Origin: Methanomassiliicoccaceae archaeon
GTDB lineage: Archaea > Thermoplasmatota > Thermoplasmata > Methanomassiliicoccales > Methanomethylophilaceae
NCBI GenBank assembly: GCA_009776695.1
Contig: WRNI01000017.1
Span: 21 to 17,689, forward strand
DNA: 17,669 nucleotides
Reading direction: 5' to 3'
A program made the translations under genes and the position numbers. Under the pieces are notes generated by a model. The model saw only the letters and a list, made by a program, of their open reading frames with translations, did not search any database and was not told the origin of the DNA. This document shows, one piece after another, positions 1 through 6,185 of the stretch; position 1 is the stretch's first letter, and every line of letters starts with the position of its first letter.

Positions 1-1224
1 CCCGAACTCGTCGCTCAGTACGTTACCTGAGGCGGCAACATTCATTACGAGAACTTTATCGTCGATCGCTCTGAGCACCGATTCGTGATCTCCCGTCTCC
101 TTTGCGATGGCGACCGCCTGCTCTAACGTCATGCCGGTCAGTTTTTCAGTCTGCTCACGGTTCACGACGGCGGTCAGAGCACCGGTGCCGTCGTCTATGA
201 CGATCTTCATTCTAAGGTCCTGCACCGCTTCGACCTTACCGTGCGCGGTGCATTCATCACCGAGTATGGAACGGTTGCACTCAGGACATCTTTTGATAAG
301 CCCGCTGCCCGTGCGTATGTCGACGACAGCGCCTTCGACCATGACGTCAAGCCCTCCGCCCGTTCTCATGATGTCGCCGATGTTCCGTTTGCTGACGCCG
401 CTCTGCACCTCTGCGAAAACGGCGTCCACACGGCTTATCTCGCACTGGTCGCCGAAGTTCAGCTGCGGGACCCCTCTCCACGCCCGAACGTAGGCGTTCT
501 TGGCGCATATGGTCTCGCCTTCCTGTAAATTAACGTCATTCCATGCGGTGAACTGCACCTTTCCGGTGTCGTCGGCTATGTATCCAGTGTGCACGATACG
601 TGCCTCGCCCTTTGACGTTATCGTCTTTGGCTCGACGGAAAGTATCTTTCCCGTTACCGTAACGTCGCCTATGCCGTCGCACAGTTCCGCTATTTTTACG
701 TCCGAAGAATACGAAATACTGCGCTCAGGCACTTTCATAGGAGTGTCCGATACCTCTGCGATGCTCCTCTCTCCGAAGTTTATCTGTACCTTGTCATTCC
801 ATTTCTTGGTGTACGCATTCTTGAAGTTGTACGTCTCTCCTTTTACGAGTTCGAACTTCCCGACGTCCCAGACGGTGAATGACGCGGTACCGGTCTCGTC
901 GCCCAATATCCCCGAGAATATTGTTTTCGGGACACCGCGCGCCGTTATTTGTTTCTCTTCGATGAACACCACTCTCGCGGTCAGGTCAACATTCTTTTCG
1001 TCGCCTGTCATCTCATCTATCTTTTTGGCGATCGATGCGGCCGAGACGAACAGCGGCGTATCTTTGCCGTATTTCCTCATGATGCCCTTTTTGGCGGCAT
1101 CAATGGAGACGTGATACACATTCAGATATGTGTTCAGCTCCTCGATTATCTGTTCTTCGTCAGCTTCCTCTCCGATCACCCTTTTCAGTTCTTCAATATG
1201 GGGTGTAAGTTCCTTCATTTCCAT
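1..1224 (-). CDS. RPA-type single-stranded DNA-binding protein (partial, C-terminus off the left edge)
   Basis: Translation of the minus strand gives an open frame of about 408 codons that continues past base 1. It has the layout of euryarchaeal replication protein A: an N-terminal helical segment, then OB-fold repeats at roughly residues 50-140, 160-245 and from about 275. Repeated signatures are visible: F(S)GILGDETGTASFTVWD, then a similar YIADDTGKVQFTAWND, then DDGTGALTAVV. A zinc-finger-like C313-x2-C316-x8-C325-x2-H328 interrupts the third OB fold, as is known in archaeal RPAs. The protein coats ssDNA during replication and repair. Start: GGAGGT at 1233-1238 (minus) is 8 nt before the ATG at 1224 but only 2 nt before the ATG at 1230, so 1224 is preferred. 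The gene has a striking upstream promoter element at 1299-1345 that is shared with the XPD-like helicase. The family call is secure; the number of further OB folds is not visible. Confidence 0.9.
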   Translation of the reverse strand, partial: MEMKELTPHIEELKRVIGEEADEEQIIEELNTYLNVYHVSIDAAKKGIMRKYGKDTPLFVSAASIAKKIDEMTGDEKNVDLTARVVFIEEKQITARGVPKTIFSGILGDETGTASFTVWDVGKFELVKGETYNFKNAYTKKWNDKVQINFGERSIAEVSDTPMKVPERSISYSSDVKIAELCDGIGDVTVTGKILSVEPKTITSKGEARIVHTGYIADDTGKVQFTAWNDVNLQEGETICAKNAYVRAWRGVPQLNFGDQCEISRVDAVFAEVQSGVSKRNIGDIMRTGGGLDVMVEGAVVDIRTGSGLIKRCPECNRSILGDECTAHGKVEAVQDLRMKIVIDDGTGALTAVVNREQTEKLTGMTLEQAVAIAKETGDHESVLRAIDDKVLVMNVAASGNVLSDEFG

Positions 1225-1282
1225 TTTCATCGACCTCCGCGGCCTCAGACCGCCGTTGTCCTTTATGACTAAGAACTACTGG

Positions 1283-1292
1283 TAAATAAAGA
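1283..1292 (-). promoter_or_regulatory. Alternative TATA-like box for the RPA gene
   Basis: On the minus strand this reads TTTATTTA followed by CC, about 60 bp before the RPA start codon. It could be a second RPA promoter in addition to the TATATA inside the 1299-1345 element. It is weak evidence: one AT-rich octamer in an otherwise GC-rich stretch. Confidence 0.3.
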
Positions 1293-1298
1293 GTGCTG

Positions 1299-1345
1299 GG
1301 GGGTCACCGAAAGTACCCCGTTCTGTATATAAACGGACCGAAAGT
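1299..1345 (-). promoter_or_regulatory. Tandem-site promoter element, copy 1 (upstream of the RPA gene)
   Basis: Read on the minus strand toward the RPA gene, this 47-bp block begins ACTTTCGGTCCG, then has TATATA (1331-1326), then AACGGGGT, a second ACTTTCGGT (1314-1306) and GACCCCC. The two ACTTTCGGT sites are direct repeats exactly 31 bp apart, about three helical turns, with the TATA box between them. The block matches the helicase promoter at 10547-10593 at 41 of 47 positions in the same orientation relative to its gene. The second site sits inside a 20-bp hyphenated inverted repeat, GGGGT-N10-ACCCC, kept in both copies. By position, the first site would overlap the BRE/TFB contact region and the second would lie just before the transcription start. 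That suggests control of initiation by a DNA-binding protein. The factor itself is unknown. Confidence 0.75.
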
Positions 1346-1359
1346 ACTCCCGGCATCAG

Positions 1360-1384
1360 GGCGGCAACAACGTTCCGCACCGCC
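1360..1384. other. GC-rich hairpin beyond the HTH gene stop codon
   Basis: GGCGG at 1360-1364 can pair with CCGCC at 1380-1384 around a 15-nt loop. It begins 3 bp beyond the stop codon of the minus-strand HTH gene and ends before promoter element copy 1. It might mark the transcript end, but archaeal termination depends mainly on T-runs and no good T-run follows, so the role is open. Confidence 0.25.
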
Positions 1385-1386
1385 GC

Positions 1387-1704
1387 TCAAATTATATGGT
1401 AGAGGTATGCAGGGATCTTCCCCAGCAGCTCCCCGCCGGCGGCATTCCTTATCTTCTCACTCCCTCTCCGCCGGAGATTATGGACGTTCTCCTCCGAACA
1501 TCCCCAGTCGGCGGCCAGTTTCCCGACGTATTGGAACGGCATCAGCCACGCCCTGGCTTCCTTGAAAGAAAGACCAGCCCTGTCCTGCAAGAGAAATATG
1601 GCCGCGAGATATTCTTCTCTCCCTGCCTTTTCTGCCCACCATGACAATATGTCCTGCGGTCTTTCGTCGGCGCCGGACTGCCTTTCTGAGGCGCTTACAT
1701 ACAT
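1387..1704 (-). CDS. Small helix-turn-helix protein, sigma-70 region 4-like (105 aa)
   Basis: The frame encodes 105 residues. Residues about 59-88 (V-x-KLAADWGCSEENVHNL, then RRRGSEKIR) have the look of a sigma region 4 or LuxR-like HTH: a helix, a turn at G68, then a recognition helix followed by a basic stretch. The N-terminal half is helical with several tryptophans (W22, W23, W53). There is no signal peptide or membrane segment. A TATA box at 1727-1735 lies about 25-30 bp before the ATG, so the transcript is probably leaderless. A near-perfect palindrome fills the space between TATA and ATG, which suggests autoregulation. The gene lies between promoter element copy 1 and the partial copy at 2043-2077. 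I do not recognise a named family. That it is a DNA-binding regulator is inference from the HTH; that it is a real gene rests on the promoter layout and plausible protein composition. Confidence 0.7.
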   Translation of the reverse strand: MYVSASERQSGADERPQDILSWWAEKAGREEYLAAIFLLQDRAGLSFKEARAWLMPFQYVGKLAADWGCSEENVHNLRRRGSEKIRNAAGGELLGKIPAYLYHII

Positions 1705-1728
1705 ATTGCTAACAATACTGTTATCAAT
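1705..1728. promoter_or_regulatory. Palindromic operator candidate for the HTH gene
   Basis: Arms ATTGCTAACA (1705-1714) and TGTTATCAAT (1719-1728) are inverted repeats with one mismatch in ten pairs, separated by ATAC. The palindrome directly abuts the HTH start codon at 1704 and its outer edge touches the TATA box at 1727-1735. A dimer bound here would block transcription initiation, so negative autoregulation by the HTH protein is the simplest reading. The structure is seen in the sequence; the function is inferred. Confidence 0.65.
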
Positions 1729-1735
1729 ATATTAA
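1727..1735 (-). promoter_or_regulatory. TATA box of the HTH gene
   Basis: On the minus strand this reads TAATATATT, placed 23-31 bp upstream of the ATG at 1704. That is the normal archaeal TATA-to-start distance, so a leaderless or near-leaderless transcript is expected. Confidence 0.6.
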
Positions 1736-1862
1736 CTTCTGGACAGTGCCCTCAGCTTTTCCCTCGCGGTCTTTTTGCCGGATACATTGGAATTGCCTTC
1801 AAGTGTCTCTTTCAAAGGTCTGCGCTCATAAGAACGCATGGTGTCTGATTCAGTACAGGCAG

Positions 1863-1954
1863 TTTTTTATAAGCGGCATGCCTGATATGCTTGTGTCCGT
1901 AAGTCCAACACCCTGCGGCCGTCTAAAGCGCCCGCGTTGGCAGGATCCACTTTT
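1863..1954 (+). ncRNA. Possible small RNA: TATA-like box, foldable segment, T-run
   Basis: TTTTTTATAAG at 1863-1873 resembles a TATA box. Beginning about 30-40 bp on, CCAAC (1905-1909) and GCGG (1915-1918) can pair with GTTGG (1936-1940) and CCGC (1932-1935), giving a stem with one 5-nt bulge on the 5' side. A T-run (CACTTTTTA, T's at 1950-1954) follows, the usual archaeal termination signal. No tRNA, box C/D or other known RNA pattern was recognised. This is a weak candidate only. Confidence 0.2.
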
Positions 1955-2042
1955 TACCTCTTTCCCGTCAGCTGTCTCGGTATCATCCCTATAATGTTTG
2001 TCTTATCAGTTTTGCCCGTCTCTGCGAACCACCTCACTACAT

Positions 2043-2077
2043 ATGTAAACGAATCGAAAGTACTCCGGGCATCAGGG
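2043..2077 (-). promoter_or_regulatory. Tandem-site promoter element, partial copy 3
   Basis: This 35-bp stretch matches 1327-1361, which is the distal half of copy 1 plus its outer flank, at 31 of 35 positions. It keeps the core TACTTTCGAT (minus strand, 2062-2053) and the flank CCTGATGCC, so the similarity goes beyond the site itself. The TATA is changed to TACATA, and the second site 31 bp further on is not convincingly preserved, with only a TTCG core remaining near 2025. No gene starts directly downstream on the minus strand except the HTH gene about 340 bp away, which has its own promoter. It may be a decayed duplicate or a single binding site. Confidence 0.5.
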
Positions 2078-2089
2078 GGCGGCGCCCCC
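2075..2089. other. GC-rich perfect hairpin
   Basis: GGGGGC (2075-2080) and GCCCCC (2084-2089) are perfect inverted repeats around a GGC loop, overlapping the outer flank of promoter element copy 3. A second palindrome, CCGCCGGCGG, follows at 2094-2103. No T-run follows, so a terminator is not supported. Confidence 0.4.
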
Positions 2090-2166
2090 GTTGCCGCCGG
2101 CGGAAAGTGTTCAACAATTGCGCCGCACACACCTTCCGGCCAATGTTAACAGTGACAAATAAAGAG

Positions 2167-2174
2167 TTAATATA
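2167..2174 (+). promoter_or_regulatory. TATA box of the RND transporter gene
   Basis: TTAATATA lies 44-51 bp before the ATG at 2218. Transcription would begin near 2194, giving a leader of about 24 nt. Confidence 0.5.
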
Positions 2175-2217
2175 GTTAGAGAGGATTGACGGAAATCATC
2201 AGAAGAATGGCGAGAAC

Positions 2218-4956
2218 ATGGGATTTATGAACAGAGCGGGAGAGAGCGTCTCTAAAAGACCGGCCGTACCGCTCATAGTGCTTGCAATTATCACCGCAGC
2301 CGCGTTGGGAATGATAGCGATGAACCCTCCGTCCTTCGGCATGGACGAAGGGAGCTTCATGCCGGACAACGAGATGATCAGGGCGTCCAACATAATTTCC
2401 GAAGAGTTCACATCATCCGCGTCGGTAATGAGCCTTGTGGATGCGCGTTCTGCAGGAGACGATATTTTCACCAAGGACGCTTTCCTTGACATCCTCGGTT
2501 ATGAGAGATCATTGTATGAAATGAAGTATACGGGCACCGACGGCATCAAATATTCGTACAGCGACCATTCGTACATCGATCCGTCAGACGTCGGTCTGAA
2601 CGGGTTCATGATACTGAGCCCGGTATCCGCCGTCGCGGGTGCCATCGCGGGGTCATCCGATTATAACGTCATGATAGCAACCATAGGATCTCCGGGCGTG
2701 ACCGACAGCGTGATAAAGATGTATGCTTCCGCGGTGATCGCCGGCGAGCCGATGCTTGCGTCACTGTTATCCAACGATTACGACAGCGTCAGCGTCACAG
2801 CGGGCGGTTGTATAATCTCGCTGATGATAACGGACTCGGAGCTTGACAAGATACAGGACGGCGAGCTGGGCTTCGAAGGAGATGTGATATCCGCCGCCAA
2901 AGGTTTCAGCCCGTCGCACGCAGGAGGACTGAAGATAAAGGCCATGGGAATGCAGACGATGATGAACGACATCGGCGACATGGCCCAGAAGGACATTTCG
3001 ATGCTGCTGCCGATCGCGATCGTGGTCATAATCATACTGCTCTTCGTCATATATCGTGACGTATCCGACACGCTGGTAGGTCTTCTCGGTCTTTTCATCG
3101 CCATAATATGGACATTCGGCATATCGGCACTCATAAACATACCGATGTCCACGATAGCCATTGCCGTTCCGATATTGATACTGGCATTAGGTATAGACTA
3201 CAGTTTACACATGGTGTTCAGGTACAGAGAGGAGAGAAGTGCCGGCAAGAGCCCGAAAGAATCAATAGCGATGACCATGGGCTCCGTCGGTCAGGCATTG
3301 GTGCTCGCTACCGTGACAACAGCGATCGCTTTCCTGTCATATCTGACGTCGCAGATGTCCGCGCTCGCTGACTTCGGTGTCATGTGCGCGATAGGCATCG
3401 TATGCGCGTTCGCGGTCATGCTGCTTCTCATACCTGCGACGCAGGTGATGAGGGACCGCAAGGCGGAAAGGAAGGGCAAGGACCCGGACGATGCGAAACG
3501 TTACAAAAAGGCAGGCGATGAAAGTAAGGACACACTGGGCAAGATATCCGGCGTCGGCGGCAGGATGGCCGCCAGGAGCCCGTGGGCGGTCCTTGGCGTT
3601 GCCGTTCTCATAGTTGCGCTGTTCGGTTACAGCGCCACGAATTTATCATACGATTTCGACATGTACGAGTTCATCCCCGAGGAGACGGAGGCGCATGATA
3701 TAATACTGTACATGGATGAGAATTATAACACAACGACGAGCACCACAAGCGTTCTCATATACGGTGACCCGTGGAAGATCGACACGATACTGAAGATCGA
3801 GGAATCGCTGGACAATATGGCCGCAGATCCGATACGAGGGGTATCGTACACATCCGGGTCCCCGGATGCCGAGTATTTATATACGGCGTTGAGCGACGCG
3901 AACGACAGGATAGGCGATCCGATGTACGATATGCTGTTCAACAGCACGTTCGATTCCAACGGAAGACTGATAATATCTCCGATGACGGAGACCTACCTAG
4001 GCGCCCTCGAAGCAAATACGCCTGATATTCTGTTATCGTCGGTCGTCGGCGAACACAACGGAGAAGCGATCACCAGAATAATACTGAAGATGACGACCGA
4101 GATCGAAAGCGATAACAATGCGATCCTCGCCATGAGGGACGCCGTCAACGAAGCGTGCTCCCCGCTCGGCGACATCGGCGCCGAATATGTGGTCACCGGG
4201 CAGTTCGTGATCCTGGCGGCGACTATGACCGAGATGAACAACAGCCAGATGACGTCGCTATTTGTGACGATAATATTCGTTATACTGATCCTTACGTTCG
4301 TGATGTACTACACGCACAGAAGTTTCCTGTTAGGCATAATGGCAACGATCCCGACGCTGATATCCGTGGTCATGGTATGGGGGACTATGGCGGCGATCGG
4401 CATGCCGCTCAATGTGATGACGCTGACGATAGCATCGCTGGCCGTCGGTATGGGCGTCACCTACGGGATACACATATCGAACCGTTTCGCAACGGAACTG
4501 ATACGTAACGATATGGACGCGAAGGACGCCATAAAAAAGACGACACGCGAAACAGGCAAGGGCGTATTCGCGGCGATGGCAACAACGGTCGCAGGATTCG
4601 GAGTGATGGTGTTCTCCAAGATACTGCCGATGTACCAGTTCGGGATAATAACCGCACTGGCGATACTGTTCGGTTACGCGGGCGCGGTGCTTGTACTGCC
4701 GTCGATGCTCGTGATATGGGGCAGGCACGTCAAACCGAAGCTGATGAGCAAGCGCAGCGGTACCGCATCGTCCACCGCGACAGCGGCAGCGGCGGCGGCC
4801 GGGACGGGCATGGAAAGATATGCGATGAGGATGCCCGAAGGGCCGGACAGGACATACCCGGAGTGGGACGGCAGCGTGAAACGCACCGCGGATACAGTAC
4901 CGTACCCGTACAGGCGCGGAAGGAAAAATTTCGTACGAAGGCGACCCAAGATTTAA
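2218..4956 (+). CDS. RND-superfamily (MMPL-type) membrane transporter, 912 aa
   Basis: The protein has the duplicated RND layout. TM1 is near residues 16-36, followed by a large extracytoplasmic loop to about 261, then a TM2-TM6 block (262-415), a charged cytoplasmic linker, TM7 near 456-474, a second large loop, and TM8-TM12 (about 670-840). The TM4 motif LGIDYSLH (D327) is the proton-relay position known in RND/MMPL pumps. The matching site in the second half reads GMGVTYGIH, with Thr where Asp is common. The HAE3/MMPL branch exports hydrophobic or amphipathic compounds, including lipids; the substrate here cannot be read. The C-terminus (about 845-912) carries an Ala/Thr-rich run and ends in a basic patch RRGRKNFVRRRPKI. 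The gene stands alone: its stop codon is inside the TATA box of the next gene, so transcription is probably separate. An ATG at 2227 is an alternative start. Confidence 0.88.
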   Translation: MGFMNRAGESVSKRPAVPLIVLAIITAAALGMIAMNPPSFGMDEGSFMPDNEMIRASNIISEEFTSSASVMSLVDARSAGDDIFTKDAFLDILGYERSLYEMKYTGTDGIKYSYSDHSYIDPSDVGLNGFMILSPVSAVAGAIAGSSDYNVMIATIGSPGVTDSVIKMYASAVIAGEPMLASLLSNDYDSVSVTAGGCIISLMITDSELDKIQDGELGFEGDVISAAKGFSPSHAGGLKIKAMGMQTMMNDIGDMAQKDISMLLPIAIVVIIILLFVIYRDVSDTLVGLLGLFIAIIWTFGISALINIPMSTIAIAVPILILALGIDYSLHMVFRYREERSAGKSPKESIAMTMGSVGQALVLATVTTAIAFLSYLTSQMSALADFGVMCAIGIVCAFAVMLLLIPATQVMRDRKAERKGKDPDDAKRYKKAGDESKDTLGKISGVGGRMAARSPWAVLGVAVLIVALFGYSATNLSYDFDMYEFIPEETEAHDIILYMDENYNTTTSTTSVLIYGDPWKIDTILKIEESLDNMAADPIRGVSYTSGSPDAEYLYTALSDANDRIGDPMYDMLFNSTFDSNGRLIISPMTETYLGALEANTPDILLSSVVGEHNGEAITRIILKMTTEIESDNNAILAMRDAVNEACSPLGDIGAEYVVTGQFVILAATMTEMNNSQMTSLFVTIIFVILILTFVMYYTHRSFLLGIMATIPTLISVVMVWGTMAAIGMPLNVMTLTIASLAVGMGVTYGIHISNRFATELIRNDMDAKDAIKKTTRETGKGVFAAMATTVAGFGVMVFSKILPMYQFGIITALAILFGYAGAVLVLPSMLVIWGRHVKPKLMSKRSGTASSTATAAAAAAGTGMERYAMRMPEGPDRTYPEWDGSVKRTADTVPYPYRRGRKNFVRRRPKI

Positions 4957-4958
4957 AT
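4952..4958 (+). promoter_or_regulatory. TATA box of purP, overlapping the upstream stop codon
   Basis: TTTAAAT overlaps the TAA stop (4954-4956) of the transporter gene and lies 22-28 bp before the purP ATG at 4980, pointing to a leaderless purP transcript. Confidence 0.55.
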
Positions 4959-4979
4959 CCTTAAAAACAATCATACCGT

Positions 4980-6053
4980 ATGGTCCCGAAGAGCAAGATC
5001 GATTCTGTCCTCGAGAATTATGACAAGGATAACATAACGATAGCTACGCTCTGTTCTCATTCTTCGCTTCAGATTTTTCACGGCGCACGCAAAGCAGGTT
5101 TCAGAACGTTGGGACTGACGGTATCGCACAACACAAAATATTACGACGCGTTCCCTCTTGCGAAGCCTGACGAGATAATCAAGTACAAAGATCTCGACGA
5201 GATAGAGGAGCGCGTAGGCGAGCTTCATGATAAGAACGTCGTCGTGATACCTCACGGTTCATTCGTCGAGTACATGGGACCGAAGAAGTTCGAGGAACTT
5301 GAAGTTCCGGCGTACTGCAACCGCGCAGTTCTTCAGTGGGAGTCCGATCGCGATCTGGAAAGACAGTGGATAACGTCAGCGGGTGTCGCGATGCCGCGAA
5401 TATACACCGACGCAAGGGAGATAAATGAGCCTGTTCTCGTGAAATACCACGGCGCCAAAGGCGGACGCGGTTTCTTCATCGCCAAAGATTATCCGGACTT
5501 TAAGATGTATATCGATAACACACAGCCGTATACGATCCAGGAGTATGCGCTGGGAACGAGATACTACATGCATTTCTTCTATTCGCCGTTCAAAGAGGAT
5601 GGTTACAAAGTTGCGAGAGGAGGAACGCTTGAACTGCTTTCGATAGACAGAAGGGACGAGAGCAATATTGACGAGTTATACAAAATGGGATCGTACGACG
5701 ATCTGAAGAAGCACGGTCTTTACCCGTCGTTCGTCGTGACCGGTAATGTTCCTGTCGTTATACGCGAGTCGCTTCTTCCGAAGGCGTTCGAGATGGCCGA
5801 ACGTATTGTTAACAGATCATACGAACTGTTCGGCGGCATGTGGGGCCCGTTCTGTCTGGAAACGATAGTCACGGACAAACTGGAATTCAAATTATTCGAG
5901 ATATCCACGAGAATTGTCGCGGGAACGAATCCGTTCATCTCAGGTTCGCCGTACGCCGATCTCATATATCCGGGAATGAGCACAGGCGGAAGGATAGCGA
6001 AGGAGTTCAGGGATTCGCTGGACGCCGGTAACTTCAATGACCTTATGACGTAA
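4980..6053 (+). CDS. purP: PurP, formate-dependent AICAR formyltransferase (5-formaminoimidazole-4-carboxamide ribotide synthetase)
   Basis: The 357-residue protein matches archaeal PurP in length and sequence style: ATLCSHSSLQIFHGARKAGF near the N-terminus, the ATP-grasp region with VLVKYHGAKGGRGFFIA (about residues 152-168), the IQEY segment near 185, and the C-terminal LFEISTRIVAGTNPF with acidic metal-binding residues and the catalytic-site region. In archaea lacking the bacterial-type PurH formyltransferase, PurP uses ATP and formate to convert AICAR to FAICAR, the ninth step of IMP synthesis. The enzyme is soluble and cytoplasmic. It appears to be transcribed alone from a TATA box inside the end of the preceding gene, with no leader. 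The assignment is firm; whether a second PurP paralogue exists elsewhere cannot be seen. Confidence 0.93.
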   Translation: MVPKSKIDSVLENYDKDNITIATLCSHSSLQIFHGARKAGFRTLGLTVSHNTKYYDAFPLAKPDEIIKYKDLDEIEERVGELHDKNVVVIPHGSFVEYMGPKKFEELEVPAYCNRAVLQWESDRDLERQWITSAGVAMPRIYTDAREINEPVLVKYHGAKGGRGFFIAKDYPDFKMYIDNTQPYTIQEYALGTRYYMHFFYSPFKEDGYKVARGGTLELLSIDRRDESNIDELYKMGSYDDLKKHGLYPSFVVTGNVPVVIRESLLPKAFEMAERIVNRSYELFGGMWGPFCLETIVTDKLEFKLFEISTRIVAGTNPFISGSPYADLIYPGMSTGGRIAKEFRDSLDAGNFNDLMT

Positions 6054-6123
6054 GCACAATATCAAAGACACAAAGACATTAAGACATAAGCAAACATCAA
6101 AGGCACAATGACATTACGACATG
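6053..6123 (+). repeat. Imperfect tandem repeat, two units of about 35 bp
   Basis: Unit 1 (6053-6088) and unit 2 (6089-6123) both run AGCA...ATCAAAG.CACAA.GACATTA.GACAT. Over the 31 bp after the first few bases they differ at 5 positions. They sit between the purP stop codon and the TATA box of the aminotransferase gene. They are plausible binding sites for a regulator or a simple duplication. Two units with no unique spacers do not make a CRISPR. Confidence 0.6.
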
Positions 6124-6128
6124 AGCGC

Positions 6129-6138
6129 ATATAAAAAA
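6129..6138 (+). promoter_or_regulatory. TATA box of the class I aminotransferase gene
   Basis: ATATAAAAAA lies 48-57 bp before the ATG at 6186 and just after the tandem repeat. A leader of about 30 nt carrying GGGAAGGA before the ATG would follow. Confidence 0.55.
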
Positions 6139-6185
6139 CATATTTACACAAACAATATCTATATGAGAAGGATAAGGGAAGGATA

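Larger units (their letters stand above)
1741..2160. other. Gene-poor gap of about 420 bp
   Basis: No open frame here has a believable start, ribosome binding site or protein-like composition; the frames present are short and look random. The stretch holds a TATA-like run (1863-1871) followed by a foldable segment (1905-1940) and a T-run (1950-1954), a partial copy of the tandem-site promoter element (2043-2077), a strong GC hairpin (2075-2089) and a perfect 10-bp palindrome CCGCCGGCGG (2094-2103). It could be a decayed duplication of the RPA upstream region, a regulatory island, or the home of a small RNA. Confidence 0.5.

Noticed and set aside
500..1114. A 204-codon open frame on the plus strand
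   Set aside because: It lies fully antisense to the RPA gene, has Ser/Thr/Pro-rich low-quality protein composition and no ribosome binding site; the minus-strand frame has clear OB-fold and zinc-finger motifs.
1284..1294. AAATAAAGAGT also present at 2157-2167
   Set aside because: An 11-bp AT-rich word occurring twice in promoter regions is within chance; the flanks do not align.
1299..1345. Shared element as an insertion-sequence end or MITE
   Set aside because: No target duplications or terminal inverted repeats are seen, and both full copies are placed and oriented as promoters directly before genes. A dispersed repeat cannot be fully excluded without a genome scan.
1890..1960. tRNA-like or box C/D RNA on either strand
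   Set aside because: No T-arm GTTCRA motif, no matching acceptor stem and no C/D box sequences; only a bulged stem is seen.
4330..4974. A 214-codon open frame on the minus strand
   Set aside because: It is antisense to the end of the RND transporter, with an Arg/His/Cys-rich composition typical of a shadow frame.
6053..6123. CRISPR array
   Set aside because: Only two imperfect, directly adjacent units with no unique spacers and no cas genes nearby.
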